From M3007 sp031398055 (GTDB lineage Bacteria; Bacteroidota; Bacteroidia; Chitinophagales; Saprospiraceae), in the NCBI GenBank assembly GCA_031398055.1, contig JANNMS010000084.1:15210-79209 (forward strand): a stretch of 64,000 nt of DNA, given 5' to 3'. The position numbers were made by a program, and so were the translations under genes. This document shows positions 7,252-15,436 of the stretch, in pieces (the stretch's first letter is position 1; each line of letters begins with the position of its first letter). The notes beneath the pieces were generated by a model that had not been told where the DNA came from, searched no databases, and saw only the letters and a program-made list of their open reading frames with translations.

Positions 7252-9348
7252 GCTATTATAGACGTATTCTTCAAAATGAAAAGCGTCTCCCCTGCTGTAA
7301 TAATTATGTATCCGGGAAGTTTTTGCAGGAAGAATTGAAAGGTCATTCCATGAATGTGAAATATCCATTTTGCCATCACCATTGAAATCTGAAATAAAGA
7401 GTTTATCTCCCTGAAAGCCTTCATAAATTAAAGGTGTATGATTAAAAGTGAAGGGTGTTTCTATAAAACCTGTTCCGGTTGAAATATCCTTATACCATGG
7501 GGCTTGGGCATTTGTTGTGCTTGCTCTTGTCAAAATATCAGTCTTCCCATCGCCATTAAAATCTCCAAAATATAACAAGTGGTATTTTGTGGGGAAGCCG
7601 CCCGAAAAAATACTTTTAGCCGAGTTGCCTTCAAATGTGAAAATCTCACAAACCGTATTTTTTATGACCATCAAATCACTCTTTCCATCACCATTGAAAT
7701 CCAAAACGTGGATTTTTTCTGCTATCCCCCAATCATTTATGGATAAAGTTGAAGAGCCGGAAATGGAAATTTCATAAAAAACAACACCGATTGCATCGTT
7801 TTTAGTGGCCTTGTATTGAGTACTATTATTTACTGACCTCAATAAGGTAAGTAAATCACTTTTCCCATCTCCATTAAAATCACCAGTGAAAATGTAATTT
7901 CCACTGGTAGGAATAATGTTATTACTAATCCCTTGTGGTATGACATTGTGATATTGAAAGGAAGTGGCATTGTTCTGGCTTTCATACCAATCAATCCAAT
8001 CTAATCGCCTGTCATTTCCCGTCGTTGAGGTACGAACCGTAATAATATCATCTGCTCCATCGCCGGAAAGGTCAACCGTTAAAAAATTATAAAGGTTTGA
8101 AACATCCGTTTTATTGATAACCTTATAATTGGTTGGCAAATTCTGGGTGCCTGATAAAGTGAAAGTGCTATTGCCAGAAGAAGGTTCTTTGCGATAAACC
8201 TTGAAATTGGTATGATAGACAATGTTGTTTACGACATTTTTAGTACAAGCCAAAATATCAGAATAGCCATCCGCATTAAAATCACCAGCCAAAATATTTA
8301 CGGTTTGATTCAAAAACGCAGTCGAAGTCCCTGTTGTAAAATTATTGGTTGGCAGGTCTCCGTATTTAAAAATGGTGGTGTTTAAGAAATTGCCGTTACT
8401 CCCAGTCTCTAAGACCTGTTTCAGGAAAGAATTTACGTTGTTATTAGTTGTATAATAGAAATTGTAAGCCTTGAAATATTCATTTCCTTCTGCTGAAATT
8501 ATAATATTATCCAAAATGTATTTGCTGACCATCGAAGCATTGGCAACATAAGTTGTGTTTACATCGGAACGAACGGAATAAGCGAATTTCAACTTATTAT
8601 ACGGAGTCAAATTGGCAGCCGCATTTCCTGTATAATTGATTTCATCAATCCGAGAGTCGCGGTCGGTGTTTAAGTATTTGAATTCGATGTAATTTCCATC
8701 TGTGTAAAGTATTTTGTTTATCCGCCAAAACAACACTTTCGTATTGTCATTATTCAAAAAACGGGCATCAGAAGTGTTGCCAAATTCCATTGTAACACCG
8801 TCTTTTGTTACAACAGAGAACCAAAGCGGCCCACCGCCTAAATCGCCGTTGGATGTGGTTGTAGAAAAATTTTCAGTTTCCGTGCCATAAGTTGCTCCAT
8901 CTGAGCCATAAGTTCCAGTTTTGCTCATTAGTCGCATCCCGTCCAATGCAAAACGGTCGTCGGAACTGAAATCAACAGGTTTAGTTGCGCTATTGTGGTA
9001 AATGGTTTGCCCTACCCTTGTAATCATGGACAAACCGCTGATGCTCCAACCTCTTCCGGCTATTCCACCACCGCTCAAAGAATTATAGGCAACTGAAATG
9101 TTGGGAGTTACCCCATTTGTTCCGGGCGGAACGGCAATTGGTATCGAATAGGCCGCGCTTCCAGAAGATGCGTCTGCCGAGGCCGCAACAGACCCAACTG
9201 CATAAGTCAATTCAACAGTTTTGGTGAAATTAGAATTGGTATAGAGGGCTGTATAACTTGTACTTTGAGCCTCTGTTTTTAGGAAAGAAATAGCACACAA
9301 AAATATGGCTATCAATGGGTTGGGATTATTAAAGGATGGTTGTTTCAT
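7099..9348 (-). CDS. SpvB/FG-GAP secreted protein, 3'-truncated by palindrome
   Basis: A 749-aa product with signal peptide (residues 1-27). Next comes an SpvB/TcdB-type N-terminal domain (GAAYSIPIAVPPGTNG-like start at ASSGSAAYSIPI, then GVTPNISVAYNSLSGGGIAGRGWSI). At least six FG-GAP/VCBS-type calcium-binding motifs follow: GDFNADGYSD, DLSGDGADD, GDFNGDGKSD, LDFNGDGKSD, GDFNGDGKTD, SDFNGDGKMD. Proteins with this front end usually continue into long RHS/YD repeats and a toxin or core domain; those are missing. Translation passes from YVYNSQ directly into peptide encoded by the 206-bp palindrome (VKRIKIHSRRESMF onward) and stops there. The gene is therefore probably the N-terminal half of a formerly larger RHS-like protein. 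Its product may be non-functional. Confidence 0.85.
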   Translation of the reverse strand: MKQPSFNNPNPLIAIFLCAISFLKTEAQSTSYTALYTNSNFTKTVELTYAVGSVAASADASSGSAAYSIPIAVPPGTNGVTPNISVAYNSLSGGGIAGRGWSISGLSMITRVGQTIYHNSATKPVDFSSDDRFALDGMRLMSKTGTYGSDGATYGTETENFSTTTSNGDLGGGPLWFSVVTKDGVTMEFGNTSDARFLNNDNTKVLFWRINKILYTDGNYIEFKYLNTDRDSRIDEINYTGNAAANLTPYNKLKFAYSVRSDVNTTYVANASMVSKYILDNIIISAEGNEYFKAYNFYYTTNNNVNSFLKQVLETGSNGNFLNTTIFKYGDLPTNNFTTGTSTAFLNQTVNILAGDFNADGYSDILACTKNVVNNIVYHTNFKVYRKEPSSGNSTFTLSGTQNLPTNYKVINKTDVSNLYNFLTVDLSGDGADDIITVRTSTTGNDRRLDWIDWYESQNNATSFQYHNVIPQGISNNIIPTSGNYIFTGDFNGDGKSDLLTLLRSVNNSTQYKATKNDAIGVVFYEISISGSSTLSINDWGIAEKIHVLDFNGDGKSDLMVIKNTVCEIFTFEGNSAKSIFSGGFPTKYHLLYFGDFNGDGKTDILTRASTTNAQAPWYKDISTGTGFIETPFTFNHTPLIYEGFQGDKLFISDFNGDGKMDISHSWNDLSILPAKTSRIHNYYSRGDAFHFEEYVYNSQVKRIKIHSRRESMFIAQSKGIFLKSRRDFMFSGASFYIKSLRDFSCISI

Positions 9349-9567
9349 AAAAAGGTAAATGTTTAATTGATATGGAAATCAGGTTACTGAAATTTCAATT
9401 CTTTTGCGCCATTTTTTTTTCGAGAAATAAAATGTTGGTTGCACAAACAATATAGGTGCAAAGTTTTACGGCTTTTTTTCCAGCCCCCATACTTTTCACT
9501 TCCTTTTTTCAACCCAAATACTTCGTTTTCGGAACTCTCACTACCTTTATGCAAAATTTTCTTCAAG

Positions 9568-10029
9568 ATGACCCACAAATTTTCTCAAATCGGTTTTAAC
9601 ATTAAAACAATCAGAAGCGTGAAAGGCATTAAGCCACAAGACCTTGCAGACCAAATTGGCATCAGTGCTCGTGCGCTCCAAAATATTGAAAATGGAAAAA
9701 CCGATGTCCCACATTCAAGATTGGAACAAATCGCAAAGGCATTTGGCAAAACCGTTGCAGAATTGGAAGCGTGGCATGAAAAGCCAATCATCAATAATAT
9801 TCATCAGCCACAAGACAAGTTCATCATTGTCAATCACGGTTCAGTCCAATACGAGGCTGAAATGCCTAAAAAAGTGCAGGAACTTGATTCAAAAGTGGAA
9901 AACCATGCTCAACAGATAGATGAAATAAAACAAGACCGCGCTCAATTTTTTACCCTTTTCTCTCAATTGCAGGAACAAATGGGCATGATTATTAAAAAGT
10001 TGGTTCAAACTGAACACAAAGAAATCTAA
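9568..10029 (+). CDS. Small XRE-family HTH regulator with coiled-coil tail
   Basis: A 153-aa protein. Residues 5-68 form a Cro/C1-type helix-turn-helix (GFNIKTIRSVKGIKPQDLADQIGISARALQNIENGKTDVP, then RLEQIAKAFGKTVAELEAW). The C-terminal half (KKVQELDSKVENHAQQIDEIKQDRAQFFTLFSQLQEQMG) is a predicted coiled coil, probably for oligomerisation. The start at 9568 was preferred over the upstream in-frame 9439 because the HTH begins soon after it and the upstream 43 residues are non-coding in character. It stands alone with its own terminator. Targets are unknown; it resembles the stand-alone XRE regulators common in Bacteroidota. Confidence 0.85.
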   Translation: MTHKFSQIGFNIKTIRSVKGIKPQDLADQIGISARALQNIENGKTDVPHSRLEQIAKAFGKTVAELEAWHEKPIINNIHQPQDKFIIVNHGSVQYEAEMPKKVQELDSKVENHAQQIDEIKQDRAQFFTLFSQLQEQMGMIIKKLVQTEHKEI

Positions 10030-10048
10030 TCAGTGAATCCCCAAAAAC

Positions 10049-10095
10049 AAAAATCTCGCCCCCGGACGATTCCGAAAGGCGAGATTTTTTATTTT
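10049..10095 (+). terminator. Intrinsic terminator after the XRE gene
   Basis: Stem AAATCTCGCC (10051-10060) pairs with GGCGAGATTT (10078-10087), followed by TTTATTTT. The A run before the stem means it could also work for the minus-strand RNase G gene ending at 10120. Confidence 0.8.
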
Positions 10096-10119
10096 GATTG
10101 GAAATTTCCCGAAAGTCAA

Positions 10120-11673
10120 CTAATTCAGTCGAATCTCATCCTCGTGTTCATCAAAAAACCGGTAATCACTCAACGGAAAATCTCCTGATGGAACAATCGT
10201 AATCCATTTATGGTACTTCCAATACCATTTGAATTGCTGCGATTTCCACAAACCTTTTTTCAAAAAAGCGTCGAGGTACGGATGTACCCGCAAAATCAGT
10301 TTCGATTTTGGCCGCGATTGCATGATGAATTCGAGGTCGCGTTCGATGTCGTCCACCAACAAAATCGTGGCGTTCACTTTTCCAGAACCGCCGCAGGTCG
10401 GGCAAGTTTCGGAAGTGTCCACCGCCGTTTCGGGGCGGGCACGTTCGCGGGTGATTTGCATGATGCCAAATTTCGAGACGGGCAAAATCGTGTGCTGCGC
10501 CCGGTCTTTTTTCATGGCATCGGTCATGGCTTTGAAAAGCAGTTTTTTGTTGTCGGGGTTTTTCATGTCGATAAAATCAATCATGATCAAACCGCCGATG
10601 TCGCGCAGCCGAATTTGCCGCGCAATCTCGTCTGCCGATTCCAAATTCACGTTCAAAATGGCCGTTTCGGTATCGCCCGTTGTCACCCGGTGGCCGCTGT
10701 TCACGTCGATGACGTGCATCGCTTCCGTTTTTTCGATAATCAAATACGCGCCGCTATTCATCGTAGCCGTTTTTCCGAACGAGGCTTTTATCTGTCGGCT
10801 CACGCCGCTCGAATCAAAAATGTGCTTGTTTCCGGTGTGCAAAGTGACCATTTTGGCGTGTTCCGGACTAAAACTTTGCAGATAACTTTTGATGCTGCCG
10901 CCGAGTTCTTTGTCATTGACCAAAATCCGCGAAAACGAATCGGTCAACAAATCGCGCAGCACTGAGGCCGGTTTGTCGAGTTCGCTCAAAAGTTTGGCAG
11001 GGGCGGTTTCGGTTTTGAGCGATTTGAAAATTTCTTCCCATTTTGCCATCAATTCGTTGACTTCCTCGTGCATCTCGGCCACTTTTTTGCCCTCGGCAGC
11101 CGTGCGGATAATCAAACCGAAATTTTTTGGACGGATACTTTCGGCCAACGTTTGCAGCCGTTTGCGTTCTTCCGGGCTGGCAATTTTTTTGGAAACCGAA
11201 ACGAGGTCGGAAAACGGGGTCAAAACCATGAAACGCCCCGGCAAGGTCAGTTCGCAACTCAGCCGAGGGCCTTTTGTCGAAATCGGTTCTTTCAAAATTT
11301 GGACGAGCACCGCATGCCGTTTGTTCAAAACTTGATCAACTTTCCCCGTTTTTACGATTTCTTGTTCGTACTTGAAATTTTCGAGTTTGTGGGTGTTGAT
11401 TTGGCCGTTTATCACGCCGTTTGCCCATTTTACCATCGACAAAACCTTCGGGCCGAGATCGGTGTAATGTAAAAACGAGTCTTTCCGATGGCCGATGTCA
11501 ACGAATGCTGCATTCAAACCGGGCATCAATTTTCGGATTTTGCCGATAAAAATATCGCCGACGGTGAAGTTGTTGTTGGTTTTTTGGTGGTGCAGTTCCA
11601 CCAATTTCCCGCCTTCCAACAAGGCTAACTCCACGCCCGTCGGGGTGGAGTTGATGATAAGTTCTTTATCCAT
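10120..11673 (-). CDS. rng: Ribonuclease G/E family endoribonuclease
   Basis: A 517-aa single-strand-specific endoribonuclease that processes rRNA and turns over mRNA. An S1 RNA-binding domain occupies about residues 35-125 (VGDIFIGKIRKLMPGLNAAFVDIG). The DNase I-like catalytic region contains HVIDVNSGHR (D323) and GGLIMIDFIDM (D366). Their spacing of 43 matches the two magnesium-binding aspartates of E. coli RNase E (303/346). The zinc-link motif CPTC is at 424-427. It has RNase G length, without the RNase E scaffold tail. The start at 11673 (MDKELIIN) is chosen because homologues begin with this element; an upstream extension to 11736 is in frame but not conserved in character. It lies downstream of the HU/TPR/COX24-like cluster, on the same strand but separated by a 730-bp gap. 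Confidence 0.95.
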   Translation of the reverse strand: MDKELIINSTPTGVELALLEGGKLVELHHQKTNNNFTVGDIFIGKIRKLMPGLNAAFVDIGHRKDSFLHYTDLGPKVLSMVKWANGVINGQINTHKLENFKYEQEIVKTGKVDQVLNKRHAVLVQILKEPISTKGPRLSCELTLPGRFMVLTPFSDLVSVSKKIASPEERKRLQTLAESIRPKNFGLIIRTAAEGKKVAEMHEEVNELMAKWEEIFKSLKTETAPAKLLSELDKPASVLRDLLTDSFSRILVNDKELGGSIKSYLQSFSPEHAKMVTLHTGNKHIFDSSGVSRQIKASFGKTATMNSGAYLIIEKTEAMHVIDVNSGHRVTTGDTETAILNVNLESADEIARQIRLRDIGGLIMIDFIDMKNPDNKKLLFKAMTDAMKKDRAQHTILPVSKFGIMQITRERARPETAVDTSETCPTCGGSGKVNATILLVDDIERDLEFIMQSRPKSKLILRVHPYLDAFLKKGLWKSQQFKWYWKYHKWITIVPSGDFPLSDYRFFDEHEDEIRLN

Positions 11674-12404
11674 TTTAAAAAAATGGTTTGCCGACGTGCA
11701 ATTTGCAACGCTGTTTTTGATGAAAATCAAAAACAAAAAGCAAACTCAACGCCCTTGTGAAATATGGGCAACGGTGGTCTCGTCTTGGACGAGATGGAAC
11801 GGGCGGGAAATTTTTATCAAAAAAATGCTTTGCAAAATGGTTTTTCAATCCGACAAAAAGGACAGTTTTGGATTGAAAAACGGGCAGTCTTTTATATATT
11901 TTAGTTGTTTTCTTTAAAAAGTCGTTCGATTTAAAAAAAGTAGGCAAACAGAACAACTGCCATTTTGATGAATTTTTTGAACAAAAACAAGACGCACACA
12001 TCCATGGTAAACCAATGGTGCATCGGCAAAAAGCGGATTCAAATTTTGCGGTGGGAGACTTTGAAAAAAATTGGCCACTGCCAAAACTTCCGAGCGGGGA
12101 GGTGCTTTCTCAGGTTGCCATTTTCAAAAAAACTTGTGTTTGGGTGGCACAATTTGAAAATCAGAGAAACAACCGAAGCGAAAAATTGGAATAGGTATTT
12201 AGTGTGCGCCCGCGCCGGCGAAAAAATGTTTGTTTTGAAAAGTATCCGACCTGCAAATCGACAAGCCAAAATTGGGTTGCCGAAAAAATTTGAAGGGCAG
12301 ATTTTTTTTAAAAAAAATCTGCCCTTCGCTGTTGAAAATTGCTCGATGCAAACCAAAGGAAACACGATATTTCCGAAAAGACACCGCAGCCTTTGGTTTA
12401 AGCA
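11674..12404. other. 730-bp structured intergenic region, no protein gene seen
   Basis: No open frame here has protein-like composition. Several inverted repeats stand out: GTTTTTGAT with ATCAAAAAC (around 11713-11734); TCTCGTC with GACGAGA (11778-11794); TTTTTCAATCC with GGATTGAAAAA (11841-11880); a perfect 36-bp palindrome (12292-12327); and AAACCAAAGG with CCTTTGGTTT (12350-12399). The last lies just 3' of the COX24-like gene and may end its transcript. The size and structure leave room for a leader of the RNase G gene or a non-coding RNA, but none can be named. Confidence 0.45.
12292..12327. terminator. Perfect 36-bp palindrome with T8A8 centre
   Basis: GAAGGGCAGA followed by T8, then A8 and the mirror sequence. 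Read on either strand it gives a GC stem with an A/U core and no separate loop. It may be a bidirectional terminator or a small repeat element; a related palindrome is at 42427-42459. Confidence 0.55.
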
Positions 12405-12497
12405 CTAACGCTTTTTCTTATGACGATTCTTGCGCAGTCTTTTTTTGCGCTTGTGAGTCGAGATTTTATGACGTTTACGTTTTTTTCCGCAAGGCAT
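12405..12497 (-). CDS. Tiny basic AURKAIP1/COX24-domain (mS38-like) protein, 30 aa
   Basis: A 30-residue reading frame, MPCGKKRKRHKISTHKRK followed by KRLRKNRHKKKR, of which about two-thirds is Lys/Arg/His. It matches the short AURKAIP1/COX24-domain proteins annotated in Bacteroidota (consensus MPSGKKRKRHK, then THKRKKRLRKNRHKKK). The domain is named after mitochondrial AURKAIP1, the small-subunit ribosomal protein mS38, so a ribosomal role is likely, though this is by homology only. It lies 19 bp downstream of the TPR gene, on the same strand, as part of the HU-TPR-COX24-RNase G arrangement. Confidence 0.88.
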   Translation of the reverse strand: MPCGKKRKRHKISTHKRKKRLRKNRHKKKR

Positions 12498-12516
12498 AAC
12501 TGCTTCAATTTAAATT

Positions 12517-13308
12517 TTAGTTACCAGATATAGATTTACAAATTTTTTCAAACTCGCCGCTTTTCACCAGATTGCCTGCATTTTTATAGGCAACTGCCAA
12601 AAGGCATGGCGTTTTGGGGTTGTTTTTGTCCAATTCCCAACTGTGCTCCAACCGTTCGATGGCCTTTTGCCACTGCCCGGTTTTGATGGCCAAACGCCCC
12701 AAAGCATTGAACGGAGCGGGGTGATTTGGATTTTTTTCGGCCAATTCCCGCAAAGTCAGAGCTGCTTTCATCGGTTGGCCGTCCGGTGGAACTTCCGCCC
12801 AAACCAAAGCCTGATTGACCAAATGTTCAACGTTTTTCGGGTTCGCAGCCGCCGCTTTCCCGAACGCTTCCGCCGCTTTTTCACCCAAAAAATGGTGTGT
12901 TGTCTCATCTTTTGCCCCCGACAAACTTTCAAAAAAAGTCGCACCTGCCACCGACCAAGCCGTGTCGGCTTTTTCGATTTCGGCAACTTGCCAAGCCACC
13001 GCACCGGAAGCAGCAGACTGCCCGATTTGATGCCAAAAACTTGCTAATTTTTTGAGCAGAGCGGACTTTTCCGCATCCGAAGTCGCATCCCGAACCAATT
13101 TTTCGAGTGCTTCGATTTGTTCGTTTTGTTGCTGCGAAACAGCACTTTTCGATTTTGAAATCAGTTCCGCAAAATTGCTTGCCACCACGCCACCGGGTTT
13201 CATCAATTCAGATTTTTTCCCAACATTTGGCTTGGTTGAAAAACCAAAATACAGCCCTGAAAAAAGCATGGCTGCCAGCAAAAGCGTAATTTTTTGTGCC
13301 TGCTTCAT
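12517..13308 (-). CDS. Secreted or membrane-anchored TPR protein
   Basis: A 263-aa protein. Residues 7-25 (ITLLLAAMLFSGLYFGF) form a signal peptide or N-terminal anchor. Tetratricopeptide-like helix pairs follow: AAEAFGKAAAANPKNVEHLVNQALVWAE, ALTLRELAEKNPNHPAPFNALGRLAI, and QWQKAIERLEHSWELDKNNPKTPCLLAVAY. TPRs mediate protein-protein contacts, here in the periplasm or at the inner membrane. The gene sits between HU and the COX24-like gene on the same strand, an order conserved in Bacteroidota as far as I recall. The exact partner is not known. Confidence 0.8.
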   Translation of the reverse strand: MKQAQKITLLLAAMLFSGLYFGFSTKPNVGKKSELMKPGGVVASNFAELISKSKSAVSQQQNEQIEALEKLVRDATSDAEKSALLKKLASFWHQIGQSAASGAVAWQVAEIEKADTAWSVAGATFFESLSGAKDETTHHFLGEKAAEAFGKAAAANPKNVEHLVNQALVWAEVPPDGQPMKAALTLRELAEKNPNHPAPFNALGRLAIKTGQWQKAIERLEHSWELDKNNPKTPCLLAVAYKNAGNLVKSGEFEKICKSISGN

Positions 13309-13400
13309 TTCAAAGTTTCAAAAAGTAATTGCAGATGGTTTGTTTTGTTGATTTTGGGAAACCACAACCGTTAATTTACCAACTGCAAAAAATCGCAACT

Positions 13401-13712
13401 TCAATCCTCGCCGTTGTCTTCGGGAAGTGCGGTCACGTTGCTTTTCACCTGTTCCGTAAAAATCTTCGCAGGTTTGAACGACGGGATGAAATGTTCAGGG
13501 ATTTCGATGGATTTCCCTTTTTTGATGTTGCGGCCAACTTTGGCTGCGCGTTTTTTGATGACGAAACTACCAAAACCACGGATGTAAACGTTTTCACCGT
13601 TTTGCAAAGTGGTTTTAATCTCTTTGAAAAGAGATTCGAGGGACACCAAAACGTCCACTTTTGGTACGCCGGTTTTATCGGCGATGGCATTCACAAGGTC
13701 AGCCTTTCTCAT
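13401..13712 (-). CDS. HU family DNA-binding protein
   Basis: A 103-aa histone-like protein: MRKADLVNAIADKTGV start, dimerisation helices to residue 40, beta arms with NVYIRGFGSFVIKKRAAKVGRNIKKG, and the C-terminal FKPAKIFTEQVK helix. HU bends and compacts DNA. A C-terminal extension of about 13 residues ending in an acidic EDNGED is slightly longer than E. coli HU. It heads the HU-TPR-COX24-like-RNase G set of minus-strand genes. Confidence 0.93.
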   Translation of the reverse strand: MRKADLVNAIADKTGVPKVDVLVSLESLFKEIKTTLQNGENVYIRGFGSFVIKKRAAKVGRNIKKGKSIEIPEHFIPSFKPAKIFTEQVKSNVTALPEDNGED

Positions 13713-14051
13713 TTTACTTCGTTGATTTTGAACAACTTATGGATAATAATAGCGAGGTTTCCCCAAACAGGTCGCAAAGTTCGCACAAAATTTGAGGGCG
13801 CAAAATTTTTGCTGAAAATTTTCAGCCTTGATTTTTCGTCCCACAAAAATGGTAAAAAGGATTCGCGGTTTGGTAAAAACCTTCCGCTCCAGTTTTCAAA
13901 CTTCAAATTTTCAATTAAAAATGACTCGAAATCTGAAAGCCTCGAAGCGAAGGCTCAAAACTCGCACGTTTACCTGAAATGACAAACTCCATGCCCAAAA
14001 AAGTTTTGATAATCAACGAGTTGCCTTAAAAAAGACAGATTCTGGCCAATT
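13713..14051. other. Intergenic region upstream of HU, nothing specific seen
   Basis: An A/T-rich 340-bp gap holding the HU promoter region on the minus strand and the 3' side of the WD40 gene. A GAACTTTG-like box around 13774-13785 on the minus strand is a weak promoter candidate. No gene, repeat or strong hairpin was seen. Confidence 0.35.
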
Positions 14052-14954
14052 TCAAATCGAGATTTTCCAGATTTTCACCGTCCGGTCGTCGCTGCACGAA
14101 ACAAGATGCTCGCCGAGCCACAGCAATTTGTTCACCGAATTGAAATGTCCGCCCGACCGCACGGCGTCCGCCACTTTTAAAAGTTCCAAATTTTGGGCAT
14201 CCCAAATTTTCAAATGACGGTCGCGGCTCGCGGTGACCAAAAATTTTCCGTCCGGCGAAAATTTTAAATCGTTCAAAGTGTACCGGTGCGCGGGAATTTC
14301 GGCGAGTTTTTCAAAATCATTTTCCAAATCCCAAATTCGCAGCATCGCATCGCGGCCACCGCTCGCCAGTTTTTTTTCATCCGGAAAATAGGCGAGCGAA
14401 AAAACCGAGCTGCCGTGCGCCGCCGGAATCGTATTTTTCAAAGTCAAATCGTTGGCGTCCAAAAAATAAATCGCGCCGTCGCTGCCGCCGATTGCCAACT
14501 CGTTTCGATTTTTTGAAAAAGAAATGCACCGCAACGCCCGGTTGGAAAGTTTGAAACTTTCGAGCGGCCGCAGTTCGTCGGTGTGCCAAACCGTCAAAAC
14601 ACCATCACCGCCGACCGAAAAAATGCGCTCGCCGACGGCCAGCAAACCAAACACACCTTTATTATTATGGTGTCGAATATTTCTGGTTTTATCCGGCTGG
14701 CCGGGGAGGACTTGAAAAATGCCGCCGTTCATCGTGCCAAGCAGCACGTTTTCGGAATCGGGCAGCAGTAAAATGGAAAAAATTTGCTCGCCGACATCGG
14801 CCACCGCTTTTCCCAAATCGGGTTCGTCCAAAATCCATTCGACCAAAAAACCGTCGCCGCCAGCCGAGTAAAAATGGTTCGGTTTTTTGGCAGCAGCCAA
14901 AGCGTAAATTGCTGAATTGTGGCCGAGGCATTCGCCTGTTTTTTCGATTTTCAT
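14052..14954 (-). CDS. WD40 repeat protein, cytoplasmic
   Basis: A 300-aa protein made almost entirely of WD40 blades of about 40 residues. Examples are GHNSAIYALAAAKKPNHFYSAGGDGFLVEW, RALRCISFSKNRNELAIGGSDGAIYFLD, SSVFSLAYFPDEKKLASGGRDAMLRIWDL, YTLNDLKFSPDGKFLVTASRDRHLKIWD and the closing HLVSCSDDRTVKIWKI. Seven blades would close a propeller. There is no signal peptide, so it is probably a cytoplasmic scaffold. It lies 10 bp downstream of the 129-aa unknown gene and is likely co-transcribed with it. The partner is unknown. Confidence 0.9.
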   Translation of the reverse strand: MKIEKTGECLGHNSAIYALAAAKKPNHFYSAGGDGFLVEWILDEPDLGKAVADVGEQIFSILLLPDSENVLLGTMNGGIFQVLPGQPDKTRNIRHHNNKGVFGLLAVGERIFSVGGDGVLTVWHTDELRPLESFKLSNRALRCISFSKNRNELAIGGSDGAIYFLDANDLTLKNTIPAAHGSSVFSLAYFPDEKKLASGGRDAMLRIWDLENDFEKLAEIPAHRYTLNDLKFSPDGKFLVTASRDRHLKIWDAQNLELLKVADAVRSGGHFNSVNKLLWLGEHLVSCSDDRTVKIWKISI

Positions 14955-14964
14955 TTTTTAAAAA

Positions 14965-15354
14965 CTAAGCATAGCCGCTCACAAAATTGATAAACCCTTT
15001 TCGCCCGTCCTTCTTTGTCCACATTTTCACAGATTTGATAAGCCGTTCGAGCACGGGAATCATGTGTCGATAAGGAATTTGATAGCCAAATTCAGAATCC
15101 ACAATTTCATCGGAATCGCGGTTTAGCCGAAAACCCACCACTTCCATCAAAACATCGTACACTTTTTTGGTTTTCGGTGGCATCAAAACCGGCAATTCCG
15201 GCAGGCGTTTTTTCTCGCGGGAAAGTTTGAAAACGGCTTTTTCGAAAGCAAGCAAAATATCACCATCCGCAATTTCGGGGTTGGCATTTGCCACCGCCAA
15301 AATTGATTTTTCGATGTTTTGTAAAATGTCGAGGTAATCTTGAATGATGTTCAT
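14965..15354 (-). CDS. Conserved-looking hypothetical protein, 129 aa
   Basis: A soluble, mostly helical protein starting MNIIQDYLDILQNIEKSILAVANANPEIADGDILLAFEKA and ending KMWTKKDGRKGFINFVSGYA. There is no signal peptide, TM segment or catalytic motif I can name. The codon composition matches neighbouring real genes. It precedes the WD40 gene by 10 bp on the same strand, suggesting that the two work together. A TACTTTTG box lies 29 bp upstream. Confidence 0.7.
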   Translation of the reverse strand: MNIIQDYLDILQNIEKSILAVANANPEIADGDILLAFEKAVFKLSREKKRLPELPVLMPPKTKKVYDVLMEVVGFRLNRDSDEIVDSEFGYQIPYRHMIPVLERLIKSVKMWTKKDGRKGFINFVSGYA

Positions 15355-15382
15355 CGTAGTATTTTTGAAAATTTAAGTTGGG

Positions 15383-15411
15383 CAAAAGTAGACTTCGACA
15401 CGATACTTTCG
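15383..15411. promoter_or_regulatory. Divergent promoter region with two TAnnTTTG-like boxes
   Basis: On the minus strand TACTTTTG (15390-15383) faces the 129-aa gene; on the plus strand TACTTTCG (15404-15411) faces the FAD oxidoreductase gene. Both resemble the Bacteroidota -7 element TAnnTTTG. The -33 TTTG is not clear on either strand. Confidence 0.45.
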
Positions 15412-15436
15412 CCCCACGAAAATTAAAGGATTTCAA

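Noticed and set aside
10210..10965. Open frames on the plus strand within RNase G
   Set aside because: Antisense shadows; the RNase G catalytic residues and zinc link are intact on the minus strand.
12039..12365. Overlapping small open frames upstream of RNase G on the minus strand
   Set aside because: They run through a perfect palindrome and have no recognisable features.
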